A program made the position numbers and the translations under genes. DNA of 64,000 bases from an uncultured bacterium (GTDB lineage: Bacteria > Verrucomicrobiota > Kiritimatiellia > CAIKKV01 > CAIJXV01). The stretch covers positions 1 through 64,000 of the forward strand of contig CAIJXV010000072.1 of the NCBI GenBank assembly GCA_903824675.1, written 5' to 3'. Below are positions 8,761 through 17,699 of this stretch, in pieces; position 1 is the first letter of the stretch, and each line of letters opens with the position of its first letter. The notes beneath the pieces are model-generated. The model was not told where the DNA came from and did no database searches. It was given only the letters and a program-made list of their open reading frames with translations.

Positions 8761-10159
8761 CGGACGGGCCAGTCCCATACCCGTGCTCGATTTTGGCGGA
8801 AACATCCCGGTAGGAAATGTCCACTTGGTAGATTTCCTTGTAGTAATCGAGAGCTTTGGGGCGGTTATTGGTGGCTTCGTAAATCTGTCCCAGTTCGTAC
8901 AGACAGGCCTTTTTGTTTTCGTCCATGTCCGACATGTCGGCGTTGGCCTTTTCGAGTTGCTGGGCGGCCATGTCGTATTGTTTCTTGCCGGCGAAACAAA
9001 GCCCGATAAAGTACATGGACCGGGCGCGGTATTGGGGGCCGCGCTGGGACATCTGGAACTGTTGGATGGCTTCGTTGATCTGGCCCCGGGCGTACAAGAG
9101 GGCGCCAAATTCGAAACGAATCTGCAGGTCGTTGGGATAGCGTTTCACGCGGTCCTGCAGATCCTGGAAGGAGAAAATATCGCGTTCCTCGGACAGGCGG
9201 GCAGCTCCGGCGGCATCCCCGGCCATCCGGAGTTGTTCGATATCCCGGTTGAACATGGCCATGCGGGCCGTGCTGATGGCATTGTCGACCATGGGGTCGC
9301 GGCCGGCGGTGAGCTTTTGGGCGTCTTCCAGAATGGCGATGGCTTTTTCAAAGTGGCCATTGGAGGAGTAAAGATTGGCCAGGGCGCGCTGGTAGTTGAT
9401 GTTTTCGGGTTCTTTTTTGATCCGCTCGAGATATTCCGCCTCGAGCGATTCGAAGTCCCCGGTTCCCCGGACAGCCTTAGATTCCTTTTCGAGCAGAGTT
9501 GCCTGTTTCTTGTCACGGATCTGGTCGCGATATCCCTCGCGTCCCTTTTTGATGGCGTCTTCCAGTCCCCCTTCGATACTGCTGATCGCCATGGCGTCCT
9601 TAAGGCGTTTCAACGCCGGGCCGTCATTCGGGAGAACCTGACAGACGACTTCAAAACATTCGCGTGCGGCACGCGGTTGTTTATTGCGCATGTACAATTC
9701 ACCCAGCCGGGTCAACAGGGCGGTGTTTTTGGGATCATGGTCGGTTGCGATCGACAGCGCCTGGATGGCCAACTCCGGCAGGCTGGCCGCTTCGGCGGCA
9801 TTGGCGAAGAGCTGAATGGCCGACGGGTTCAACGGATTCTTCCGGAACAGGCTCTCCAGGGTTTGAAGGGCGTCGGAGGGCTTGCCCGATTTGATCTGGG
9901 CGTTGGCCTTGATCAGATAGGGCAGGGCGCTGGCGGATCCGATCAGGGTTGAAATCAGGTTGGGTTTGACGGCTTTGAATTGTTTGATTTCAGCCGCCCG
10001 AAGGAATTTGCGGGCGCTTAAAAACCGGGGTTCCATGTCCACGCAGCGGGCGAACAGGGTAATGGCGTAATCGAGATTTCCCCGCTCCATCGCCACGAAT
10101 CCCTTATTATAAAGGTCGCGTACTTTGGGCGGAACAGCTTCTTGAACATTTTCATCCAT
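8750..10159 (-). CDS. TPR-repeat protein
   Basis: A 469-residue, almost wholly helical protein. TPR-like units recur through its length, for example YNKGFVAMERGNLDYAITLF, ALANLYSSNGHFEKAIAILE and YELGQIYEATNNRPKALDYY. A more charged linker (about 195-235) separates two repeat blocks. There is no signal peptide or membrane segment. I chose ATG 10159 because a purine-rich GGTGGGGGA stretch lies just before it. It probably scaffolds protein interactions. It is the upstream partner of the phosphoesterase gene, whose start it overlaps. Confidence 0.85.
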   Translation of the reverse strand: MDENVQEAVPPKVRDLYNKGFVAMERGNLDYAITLFARCVDMEPRFLSARKFLRAAEIKQFKAVKPNLISTLIGSASALPYLIKANAQIKSGKPSDALQTLESLFRKNPLNPSAIQLFANAAEAASLPELAIQALSIATDHDPKNTALLTRLGELYMRNKQPRAARECFEVVCQVLPNDGPALKRLKDAMAISSIEGGLEDAIKKGREGYRDQIRDKKQATLLEKESKAVRGTGDFESLEAEYLERIKKEPENINYQRALANLYSSNGHFEKAIAILEDAQKLTAGRDPMVDNAISTARMAMFNRDIEQLRMAGDAAGAARLSEERDIFSFQDLQDRVKRYPNDLQIRFEFGALLYARGQINEAIQQFQMSQRGPQYRARSMYFIGLCFAGKKQYDMAAQQLEKANADMSDMDENKKACLYELGQIYEATNNRPKALDYYKEIYQVDISYRDVSAKIEHGYGTGPSDAP

Positions 10160-10259
10160 GGGTCCATCCCCCACCAAACGGAAACGACAAATTGACAATC
10201 GCCCCCTAGATGTACCAAACTAGACGGCGTTTGACTACCAAAAACACAGGAGGACGGGT

Positions 10260-11300
10260 GTGGGTGTCATCCCTAAATGGAAGTGGGCGGGAGGCGGCTG
10301 GGGCGGCCGCATGGCCGCGCTTTGGGGCCTTCTGTTCTGGAGCTTTGTGTCAATGGCTGAAGCCCAGCCCACTCCGCCGTCCGGCTGGGTTCGATTGAAC
10401 TATCTTGCGGCGCGCCAGGGATTGACGGCCCGTTCCGAAGGCCTGCGACGTTGGGTCGCATGGAATCGTTCTTTCCGGGTTGAACTCGAGGAAAAAAGCC
10501 GGCGGATGGTTTTTAACGGGGTGTCTGTTTATCTCAATGCCGAAGTTCGGCGGTCGGGATCCGATTGGCTGATCACCTCCGTGGACGCCAATACGATCCT
10601 CATGCCGCTGCTCACGCCGTCAGCCTCCCTGGTCGCAGTGGGAAGTCAGGTGGTGCTGCTGGACCCCGGCCATGGCGGCGACGACCCCGGTGCGCCCGGA
10701 CCCGATCGGACTCCCGAAAAAAAAACAACCCTCGATATTGCCCGGCGGGTCAGAGCCAAGTTGAAGGACACAGGGATTACCGTTCGCTTGACCCGGGAAT
10801 CGGATCACATTCTGCCGCTGGAGTCGCGTATTTTCGCCGCCAAACAGGCTCCGGCCGATCTCCTGGTCAGCATTCATTTCAATTCTTCCGGCAACCGCAC
10901 CGTGTCCGGGGTTGAAACCTATATGATGCCGGCACCCGGCTTTTCCGCGACCACCTCGGTAGGGGCTTCCCGGCGCCCCCCTCGTCCGGTTTCCACCTGT
11001 TCAGGCAGCCGGTTTGGCGCCATGAATTCGGTGCTGGCCTGGTATCTTCACAAGGGAATGGTGAGTGCGATCGGCGCCGATGACCGGGGGGTGCGCCAGG
11101 CTAATTTCTATGTATTGCGCAATGCGCCCTGTCCCGCCGTTCTCGTGGAATGCGGTTATTTATCCAATGGTTCGGAAGGTTCCCGGATATTGACGGAAGC
11201 CCATCGGGAACGGATTGCAACCGGAGTTGCCCGGGGGATCATGACCTATGTCAGCCGGTCTCGTGAAAACAAGGCGCCGCGTCCGATCGAGATGCAATAG
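10260..11300 (+). CDS. N-acetylmuramoyl-L-alanine amidase (Amidase_3)
   Basis: A 346-residue secreted zinc amidase that cuts the MurNAc-L-Ala bond of peptidoglycan. GTG 10260 is the start because a perfect AGGAGGA sits 5 bases upstream. A signal peptide ends near residue 35 (SMAEA|Q). The catalytic domain spans about 130-335 with the zinc ligands and acids: LLDPGHGG (His138), Glu153, SIHFNSS (His206) and LVECGY (Glu297). Residues 40-120 form a separate N-terminal domain. An Arg/Pro-rich insert at about 236-250 is unusual. Likely role is daughter-cell separation or wall turnover. Confidence 0.92.
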   Translation: MGVIPKWKWAGGGWGGRMAALWGLLFWSFVSMAEAQPTPPSGWVRLNYLAARQGLTARSEGLRRWVAWNRSFRVELEEKSRRMVFNGVSVYLNAEVRRSGSDWLITSVDANTILMPLLTPSASLVAVGSQVVLLDPGHGGDDPGAPGPDRTPEKKTTLDIARRVRAKLKDTGITVRLTRESDHILPLESRIFAAKQAPADLLVSIHFNSSGNRTVSGVETYMMPAPGFSATTSVGASRRPPRPVSTCSGSRFGAMNSVLAWYLHKGMVSAIGADDRGVRQANFYVLRNAPCPAVLVECGYLSNGSEGSRILTEAHRERIATGVARGIMTYVSRSRENKAPRPIEMQ

Positions 11301-11319
11301 ATCGGGAAGCGCATTTCAG

Positions 11320-11352
11320 GGAAATTGGAAGATTGAAACTGGAAACTGGAAA
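11320..11352 (+). repeat. Short tandem repeat of an ACTGGAA-type unit
   Basis: A 7-base unit, AAACTGG, runs three times in a row at about 11335-11355 after two degenerate copies (AAATTGG, AAGATTG). It spans the only possible upstream start codon of the next gene. Confidence 0.6.
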
Positions 11353-13414
11353 CTGGAAAAATGGGGCGGTGATTACGGCGGTGGCCGGGGTGGCCGGTCT
11401 GGCGACCACGGCCTGGGCGGCGCTGTCCTTGGCGGAAGCCGGACTATTTCGGGCGGGATGGGCGCTGATCGTCGGTCTGGTGGCGGGCGGTGGATGGCTG
11501 GTGGGGCTCCGTTCTGCGCGGGCCGGAGAGGGTTTATCGGTTCGCTGGCCCATAGGGGTTGCCTTGGTCGCCATCCTGGCTTGGGCGGCTTGGAGTGCGC
11601 TTCCCCCCGATGAATTAATCCTGGGCGGCTGGGATCCCGGGGTCTACCTGCACACGGCGGCCCAAATGGTGCGGCATGGCTCGCTCCAATTCCCGGCGCC
11701 GGATTTGTTGGCTGCGCTCGATACCGAAGGGCGCGAGTTGTATGCCCGCCATTTGAATACGATTTGCGAACCGTTCGGCGGCATGCGCCTGCTGGGGAAC
11801 GGACGAATTTCGCCCCAGTTTTATCACCTCTATCCCTCGCTCCTGGCCGTAGCTCAGGGATTGGGAGGGATCCGCGCCGCCTTGGCCGTCAATCCGGTGC
11901 TGCATCTGGCCGCCGTGCTCGGCCTGTTCCTGCTGGCTGGGCGCTTGCTCGGCAGTGCCCGTGCCGGTCTGATCGCCGCGCTGACCCTGGCGCTCAATCC
12001 CATCCAGATCTGGCAATCCAAGTTCTGCACGGCTGAACTGCTCGCCCAGGTTTTCTTCATCTGGGGTTTTTACAGTTTGTCGCGCGCAGCCGATCCGGTG
12101 GAACCCCGGCGTCGAACCTTCGGCCTCCTGGCCGGATTCCTGCTCGGCTCGACGTTGTTGGCCCGATATGACGCCCTGATTCCGCTCACGGTCATCGGGC
12201 TTTTTTGGGCCTGGACTTGGCGCGCGGTCGACCGCCCGGGGGTTGTCATCGGGTTGCCGCTCATCGGGATGGTTCTTCTGGCGGCGCAGGCTTGGTGGCA
12301 TCAAGATGTGGTGGCGCCTTTTTACGCTCCGCTGAGCGCGCAGGTCCGTCCCCTCCTCGAAGTCTGTGGCGCCCTGGCCCTGGCGGGCGTGCTGTTCAAT
12401 ATCCTGCCGGCCATTTTGCGCGGCCCGATGATCCGCATCTGGACCCGCTGGGAAAAAACCGTGCGAGGGGTTGCCGCGGGAGTTGTGGCGGGGTGGATTG
12501 GTTTTGTATGGTTGGTGCGTCCCGCACTACAGGCCGGCGGTTCTTTCGCCGTCCGGGTCGACCATTTTTGTCGTTGGGTGGGTTGGCCGGAAGGCCGGGA
12601 TATTCTGACCGGCGTCGATCCCTGGGCCCTGGCCTATTTGCAGGATGCCTGGGGGATTGCGGCCCTGGCCCTGGCTTTTGCCGGGATGCTCGGTTTTCTT
12701 TTTCGGGAGCGGCGGGTATGGGCGCTGACGTGGGGGGTGGGAGCGCTGGGCGGATTGTTGGTGCTGAGCCTCAATGTTCACAATGATGCCTTCATGATGT
12801 GGGTCTCCCGTCGATTCGTCCCGGTGGTTCTGCCCTTGCTCGCCGTCGGACTGGCCGCCGCCGACCTGGCCCTCGGGCGGTGGATTGACCGGATCCGCCC
12901 CGGCATCGGGCCGGCGACCGCGACGATTCTTTGTGTGGGGACGCTTCTGATCCCCGCCCCTTCCATCTGGGCCATGGCCCGATATCATGATTGGCCGGGA
13001 TTGACGGCCTGGTTTGACCAAGTGGCCCCGCAGTTGCCGGCGGAGGCGATCGTGGTTTGCGATCAGCCCGGCTTCGCCGCGCCCCTGCGATTTCTATACG
13101 GACTTCACACGCTGGAATTGCGGTATCGCGGAGCGGACGCCCGGACGCGACTACTGGCGGACTTGGCGCGCCGGTCGGAACAGGGACCCGTTTATCTATT
13201 GACCGAAAACACGGATGAATTGGAAACGGCGCCGGTCGAAGCCCAGGCGGTATTCACGCTTCATTCCGCAATTTTAAATACCTATCGCCGGGGAGTGCCG
13301 CGGACGATGAAACCGCGAGGAACGGAATTGGTCTTGTATCGCCATTGGCCACCCGGGCATAAGACGCCAACTCGCACGAAAATCCGGGTGACGATTCCGG
13401 AATCGGGTCCGTGA
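11333..13414 (+). CDS. Large polytopic membrane protein, GT-C glycosyltransferase-like
   Basis: A 693-residue protein with roughly 12 or more membrane segments. The first periplasmic loop carries GGWDPGVYL at about residues 98-106, a place where GT-C enzymes (ArnT, Pmt, dolichyl-phosphate-sugar users) keep a catalytic acid. A soluble tail occupies about 560-693. This suggests transfer of a sugar or lipid-linked residue at the outer face of the inner membrane. The start is uncertain: TTG 11333 lies inside a short tandem repeat, and a GTG near 11369 is an alternative. Neighbouring GT2 and flippase genes support an envelope-glycan role. Confidence 0.7.
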   Translation: MKLETGNWKNGAVITAVAGVAGLATTAWAALSLAEAGLFRAGWALIVGLVAGGGWLVGLRSARAGEGLSVRWPIGVALVAILAWAAWSALPPDELILGGWDPGVYLHTAAQMVRHGSLQFPAPDLLAALDTEGRELYARHLNTICEPFGGMRLLGNGRISPQFYHLYPSLLAVAQGLGGIRAALAVNPVLHLAAVLGLFLLAGRLLGSARAGLIAALTLALNPIQIWQSKFCTAELLAQVFFIWGFYSLSRAADPVEPRRRTFGLLAGFLLGSTLLARYDALIPLTVIGLFWAWTWRAVDRPGVVIGLPLIGMVLLAAQAWWHQDVVAPFYAPLSAQVRPLLEVCGALALAGVLFNILPAILRGPMIRIWTRWEKTVRGVAAGVVAGWIGFVWLVRPALQAGGSFAVRVDHFCRWVGWPEGRDILTGVDPWALAYLQDAWGIAALALAFAGMLGFLFRERRVWALTWGVGALGGLLVLSLNVHNDAFMMWVSRRFVPVVLPLLAVGLAAADLALGRWIDRIRPGIGPATATILCVGTLLIPAPSIWAMARYHDWPGLTAWFDQVAPQLPAEAIVVCDQPGFAAPLRFLYGLHTLELRYRGADARTRLLADLARRSEQGPVYLLTENTDELETAPVEAQAVFTLHSAILNTYRRGVPRTMKPRGTELVLYRHWPPGHKTPTRTKIRVTIPESGP

Positions 13415-13445
13415 TTGCGAAAAAATATCCCGATACCACCCCCAA

Positions 13446-13607
13446 CTATAATAAATCCAGCGGACGGGTCACCGGATGGCGTAAATCCTTGACCACGTAA
13501 GTATAAATCATCATCGTCTCCACATTCTGATGCCCGAGATATTCCTGGATCTGGCGAATGGCCACCCCATTGAGCAGCAGATGCGTGGCGAATGAATGCC
13601 TCAGGGG
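13446..13607 (-). pseudogene. C-terminal fragment of a tyrosine recombinase (integron integrase-like)
   Basis: On the minus strand, 53 codons ending in TAG read [20 protein letters not shown], then [17 protein letters not shown] and a short tail ending RPLDLL. HxxR, the LGH box and the catalytic Tyr (in MIYTY) are in order, and the tail matches the C-terminus of integron-type integrases. Everything upstream of the HxLR box is missing: the frame ends at the junction with the IS3 fragment near 13605. It is a dead remnant. Confidence 0.8.
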
Positions 13608-13889
13608 TGGAGGGTTAATCACAAGCGGATCAACCGGTTATATCGTCAGGAAGGGCTGCAGGTGCGACGGCGCCGACGCAAACAGATTGGGCGTAGTCGG
13701 GGTGGTGTTCTGGGGGATCCGGCGGCGCATCCCAATCACACCTGGTCGATGGATTTTGTGCACGATCAAATGGCCGATGGTCGGCGATTGCGCCTGTTGA
13801 ATATCGTGGACGATTTCACGCGGGAATGTTTGGCGGTGGAAGTAGACAGTACCTTGCCGGGACGACGCGTTGTACGGGTACTGGATCAA
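13605..13889 (+). pseudogene. Fragment of an IS3-family transposase (OrfB, DDE integrase core)
   Basis: From [18 protein letters not shown] through NHTWSMDFVHDQMADGRR and LLNIVDDFTRECLAVEVD to RVVRVLD, this matches the middle of IS3/IS407-type OrfB, including the first catalytic Asp (MDF). The N-terminal part and everything after the second Asp are absent, so it is inactive. After about 13889 the sequence no longer resembles the family. No OrfA or terminal inverted repeats are visible nearby. Confidence 0.85.
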
Positions 13890-13932
13890 CCTGTCCCTGC
13901 GAAGGAATTCGACGCGCAAAACCAATGCCCTG

Positions 13933-14010
13933 ATGACACATGAAAATATTAAACTCGATTTTACGGTGAATCCGGTTACTGTTGAGGTCTTTGAGGATTC
14001 CATTTTATGA
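13933..14010 (+). pseudogene. Short tail of a lost gene, coupled to the next glycosyltransferase
   Basis: A 25-codon open frame (MTHENIKLDFTVNPVTVEVF, ending DSIL) finishes with TGA at 14008-14010, overlapping the ATG at 14007. The frame remains open upstream to about 13890, where the IS3 remnant ends. It reads like the C-terminus of a larger protein that mobile DNA removed, leaving the stop-start overlap intact. It could also be a genuine leader peptide. The family is unrecognised. Confidence 0.4.
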
Positions 14011-15200
14011 CGATGCCGGATGAAAAAGGATTATCAGCCGCCGATGCTCTGGAATTAAGCGTGGTCATTCCCTGCTTGAACGAAGCGGACACCCTGGCTG
14101 AATGTCTGGAGAAGGCCTTTGCCGCTTTTCGGCGGGAGGGCATTGCCGGTGAAGTGATTGTCGCCGACAACGGGAGTACGGATGAATCGGTGGCCATTGC
14201 CGAACGGCTGGGGGCACGAGTGGTGCGGGTGGAGGACCGGGGCTATGGGAATGCCCTGATGGGCGGCATCGAGGCGGCGCGGGGACGCTACATCATCATG
14301 GGCGACGCCGATGCCAGTTATGATTTTGCCGAAATCCCAAAATTTCTAGCCAAACTCCGCGATGGGTTCGAACTGGTCCAAGGGTGCCGGTTACCTGCCG
14401 GTGGCGGAACCGTGGAGCCGGGCGCGATGCCAGCCCTGCATCTTTGGCTGGGGAATCCCCTCTTCTCGTTGCTGGCCCGTTGGTGGTTTCGCGCGCCGAT
14501 CCATGATGTGTATTGCGGGTTGCGCGGATTCCAAAAGGCCCTTTTTCTCCGCCTGCATCAGCGGTGTACGGGGATGGAATTTGCCACCGAGATGATCATC
14601 AAGGCCAGTTTGTACCGGGCGCGGATCGCTGAAGTGCCCATCACTCTCCATCGCGATGGTCGCAAAAATCACCGGCCGCATCTCAAAACCTTCCACGATG
14701 GCTGGCGGACGCTCCGATTCTTCCTGATGTCCAGTCCCCGTTGGCTCTTTTTTACTCCCGGCGCGTTATTGATGCTGCTCGGTTGTGTCTGCTATGGGCT
14801 GGTCTACGGCGGTGTGACGTTTCGGGGAATCGTTTTCGATGCCCATACCCTGCTGTTCGGCAGTCTGGCGGTGATGCTCGGATACCAGACAACGCTCTTC
14901 GGCGTTTATACCAAGCTTTTTGCCGTCAGCGAACGGCTGTTGCCGCCGGATCCCCGGTTGGCCCGGTTTTTTAATGTCTTCAATCTCGAACGCACCCTGA
15001 TGCTGGCGCTGATCGTGTTCGGGGGCGGGATCGTGCTTCTGTTCATTGCCGCTGAATCCTGGCGGGCACGGGGATTTGGAGCGATGGATTATCGCGAAAC
15101 CTTGCGGCTGGTGATTCCCGGCATGACTCTTTCCGTCCTGGGTTTCCAGACGATTCTGTCGGGATTTTTCATCACTATTCTCGGTATGCGCCGACGGTAA
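14007..15200 (+). CDS. Family 2 glycosyltransferase with C-terminal membrane domain
   Basis: A 397-residue protein resembling dolichyl/polyprenyl-phosphate sugar synthases. The GT-A domain (about 15-240) contains VVIPCLNEADTL, VADNGSTDES and the metal-binding GDADASYDF. Four hydrophobic segments follow (about 245-270, 280-305, 330-352, 370-392) and anchor it in the inner membrane. It probably makes an undecaprenyl-linked sugar donor for envelope glycan assembly, which would suit the GT-C-like gene upstream. Its ATG overlaps a 25-codon open frame. The sugar specificity is unknown. Confidence 0.88.
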   Translation: MTMPDEKGLSAADALELSVVIPCLNEADTLAECLEKAFAAFRREGIAGEVIVADNGSTDESVAIAERLGARVVRVEDRGYGNALMGGIEAARGRYIIMGDADASYDFAEIPKFLAKLRDGFELVQGCRLPAGGGTVEPGAMPALHLWLGNPLFSLLARWWFRAPIHDVYCGLRGFQKALFLRLHQRCTGMEFATEMIIKASLYRARIAEVPITLHRDGRKNHRPHLKTFHDGWRTLRFFLMSSPRWLFFTPGALLMLLGCVCYGLVYGGVTFRGIVFDAHTLLFGSLAVMLGYQTTLFGVYTKLFAVSERLLPPDPRLARFFNVFNLERTLMLALIVFGGGIVLLFIAAESWRARGFGAMDYRETLRLVIPGMTLSVLGFQTILSGFFITILGMRRR

Positions 15201-15208
15201 ACTCTGTC

Positions 15209-16153
15209 ATGAGCGAACAACCGTTTCTTTCGATTATCCTACCGACCTATAACGGTGTGGCCTATCTCGAGCAGGCACTCGCCGGCGTGGCGGCCGAACT
15301 GACGCCGGAGATCCCCGTTGAACTCATCGCCATCGATGACGGCTCGACCGATGGGACGCCTGAAATGCTGCGCGCCTGGTCTTCTCGCCTGCCGTTGCGA
15401 TCACGGGTCCTTCCTCACAGCGGCAACTGGGTGGCGAGCACCAATGTCGGACTGACGGAGGCGCGGGGGCGCTATGTGTGTTTTTTGCATCAGGATGACC
15501 TTTGGTTGCCCGGTCGGCTGGCGGCTCTCCGGTCGTTGTCGACGCGTCATCCGAGGGCGACCCTGTTTTTAAGTCCCAGCCGGTTTATCGATTCTCGCGG
15601 CCAGCCCTGTGGATTATGGCGTTGTCCGCTGACCCCGGGCCAGGAACTGACGGCGCGGGACGTATTGCCGCATCTGGCGGTGCAAAACTTTATTGCGATT
15701 CCGGCGCCGGTCTTTGCCCGGTCGGCGGTGCAGGCGGTGGGGGCCATGGATGAAACGCTATGGTTCACGGCCGATTGGGATTACTGGGCGCGCCTGGCAG
15801 AGCAGGGGACCACGGTCTATCAGGCGGTTCCCCAGACCGCTTTTCGAATTCATTCCTTATCCCAAACGGCGCAAGGCTCGCGGAATTCGGATGATTTTCG
15901 GTCGCAATATCAAGCTGCGATTGAGCGCACTTTGCGCCGGGCGGAAGCGGTGGGCTGTGGGGATCTGGTTGAGGTGCGGCGCGCTGCGCAATGGTCTTGC
16001 GAAATGAATGTTGCCCTGGCGGCGATGGCCCATCGGCGGTCGGTAGCTTGGCAAAAACTCTTCCGGGCGATGCCGGCCTCGCCCCGCGTCTGGCGCCGAT
16101 TTTTTCATTCCGCGCGATTTTGGGATCGGACCTTGGCCCGTCTGCGCGCCTGA
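15209..16153 (+). CDS. Family 2 glycosyltransferase
   Basis: A 314-residue cytoplasmic GT-A enzyme beginning 8 bases after the previous gene. Motifs are SIILPTYNGVAYL near the N-terminus, IDDGSTDGTPEML at about 43, FLHQDDLWLPGRL (the DxD position) at about 92 and WFTADWDYWARLAEQG near 190. No membrane segment is seen. It most likely adds a sugar to a lipid-linked glycan and shares an operon with the preceding synthase. Confidence 0.88.
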   Translation: MSEQPFLSIILPTYNGVAYLEQALAGVAAELTPEIPVELIAIDDGSTDGTPEMLRAWSSRLPLRSRVLPHSGNWVASTNVGLTEARGRYVCFLHQDDLWLPGRLAALRSLSTRHPRATLFLSPSRFIDSRGQPCGLWRCPLTPGQELTARDVLPHLAVQNFIAIPAPVFARSAVQAVGAMDETLWFTADWDYWARLAEQGTTVYQAVPQTAFRIHSLSQTAQGSRNSDDFRSQYQAAIERTLRRAEAVGCGDLVEVRRAAQWSCEMNVALAAMAHRRSVAWQKLFRAMPASPRVWRRFFHSARFWDRTLARLRA

Positions 16154-16247
16154 TTTTGTTCCGTGTTGTCGCAATACAGAAATATCAGCAGATTAGATTA
16201 TCGTTGCCGGCAGGGAAAGGTGCGTCCCGTTCGCGTTGAGGTGATGC

Positions 16248-17558
16248 TCAAGTGTCAGGGGATAAACTTCTTTCCGATGCCCGTCCGGAATAAAACGATA
16301 GAACCGTCATACCTGCAAGGATCAGTGCCCGGGTCAGAATCAAAGTCCCCAGGATTTCGCTCAGGGTCCAAGCGCTCCGGCCGAGATAAAGGATCAAACA
16401 CATCAGGAAGGTCAGGGGTGCCAGAGCGATTAAGAAGGAATATCGGTTGCGTGCCATTTCGATGGTTGCCGTGATCTGGATCAGGCCTTGCAGACTGATG
16501 GCCGCGGCATAGAGCCAGACGTAACCGGCATAGGGGAGATAGGCGGCATTCCACACCCGCACGATCCAGGGGCTGAAGAGGGCCAGGCCCAACACGGCGA
16601 CCAGGCCGATGATGCCTCCCGCCAGCAACGCCTGCCGATGGAGGGCGCGGAGGGTTTGACCGCGGGCGTGCTCTGCCGCCGCCAGGGGAAACAATACAAA
16701 AACGACCGAGCCGACCAAATAACTCGGGATCGAGCCCAGCGTGACGATCACCGCATATCCACCGGATTCCGCGGTTAGGAAATTGCGCACCAGGAGGCGG
16801 TCAAAATGAAACAGCAGGGTGCTGCTGATGGTAAATAGCGCCATGGGCAGGAGGAGATTCCGCATCAGGGCCCATTCGGTGCGCCCCAGGGACTGCCGGT
16901 CGCCCACCCAGAACTGGCGCAGACCATAAAAAATGATGCCGCCGGCCAGGAGGCCGGCGGCGATCCGCGCCAATAGGGCGCCCCGCAAGCCCAACCCCAA
17001 TCCGATCACCAGAAGGCTCCCGATTCCGATCAGGATCGATGGGTTGAGCATGGCGTTGACGACCAAAAGACGGTAATGGCGGACCCCCTGCAGGATGGTG
17101 CCATACAGGGGTTCCCACCACGCCAGGAACGAGAGCCCGGCGATCAACACCAGGATCCAGCCCGCCTCAAGATGCAAACGGCTCAATAAAAAGTTGCGGA
17201 ACAGGAAGACCAATAGGAGAGACAGCAGGCTTCCTACGACGGCGATTCGCGCCAACCAGCCGACCAGGAAGCGGATATGGGCTGTTTCGCCGAGGGCTTC
17301 GAGCCGGCTGAGTGATTTCATGCCCGTTTGAAAAAGGATGGTGACGGGGATGGCGAGGATGGCCAGAAATGAAAAGATCGGATCGAAAGCGCCAAATTCG
17401 TCCGTAGATAAGTGGCGACCCAGGAGGACCTTGTAAAGAAAGTTGGAGATATCGCCCAGCCGTGAAGAAATGAAAATCAGCGCACCCCCCCAGCCGAGAG
17501 GGCCGAGGCGGGTTTTGATTTTTTGGAGGGCCGGCAGAATGGAGGCGATTCGGAACAT
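16248..17558 (-). CDS. Wzx-like polysaccharide flippase (MOP superfamily)
   Basis: A 436-residue protein with about 12-14 membrane helices. The N-terminal segment (GGALIFISSRLGDISNFLYK, then LLGRHLSTDEFG) is typical of the polysaccharide biosynthesis/oligosaccharide flippase family. It would move an undecaprenyl-linked glycan across the inner membrane, fitting the adjacent glycosyltransferases. I chose ATG 17558; a GTG at 17612 would add 18 charged residues, and neither start has a good Shine-Dalgarno. Confidence 0.85.
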   Translation of the reverse strand: MFRIASILPALQKIKTRLGPLGWGGALIFISSRLGDISNFLYKVLLGRHLSTDEFGAFDPIFSFLAILAIPVTILFQTGMKSLSRLEALGETAHIRFLVGWLARIAVVGSLLSLLLVFLFRNFLLSRLHLEAGWILVLIAGLSFLAWWEPLYGTILQGVRHYRLLVVNAMLNPSILIGIGSLLVIGLGLGLRGALLARIAAGLLAGGIIFYGLRQFWVGDRQSLGRTEWALMRNLLLPMALFTISSTLLFHFDRLLVRNFLTAESGGYAVIVTLGSIPSYLVGSVVFVLFPLAAAEHARGQTLRALHRQALLAGGIIGLVAVLGLALFSPWIVRVWNAAYLPYAGYVWLYAAAISLQGLIQITATIEMARNRYSFLIALAPLTFLMCLILYLGRSAWTLSEILGTLILTRALILAGMTVLSFYSGRASERSLSPDT

Positions 17559-17664
17559 GGCTGATTTGTACCGGGATTTGTCGCAGGCTTCAAGCCGCGA
17601 TTCTTTCCGCACGAAAATACTTTTTTAAATAGTTCGGCGGATGTACGATCTGTAAATCTTTTGC

Positions 17665-17681
17665 GCTATATCGTATATAGC
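17665..17681. promoter_or_regulatory. Palindromic operator candidate
   Basis: GCTATAT (17665-17671) and ATATAGC (17675-17681) are perfect 7-base arms around a 3-base centre. The site lies 18 bases before the ATG of the large secreted protein and between two divergent genes. The AT-rich core could overlap a -10 box. The binding protein is unknown. Confidence 0.45.
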
Positions 17682-17699
17682 TAAATCATGAGGTGCGCG

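Noticed and set aside
8639-9952. A 437-codon open frame on the + strand
   Set aside because: It is antisense to the TPR and phosphoesterase genes, whose motifs are unmistakable; its own sequence has no ribosome site or recognisable motif.
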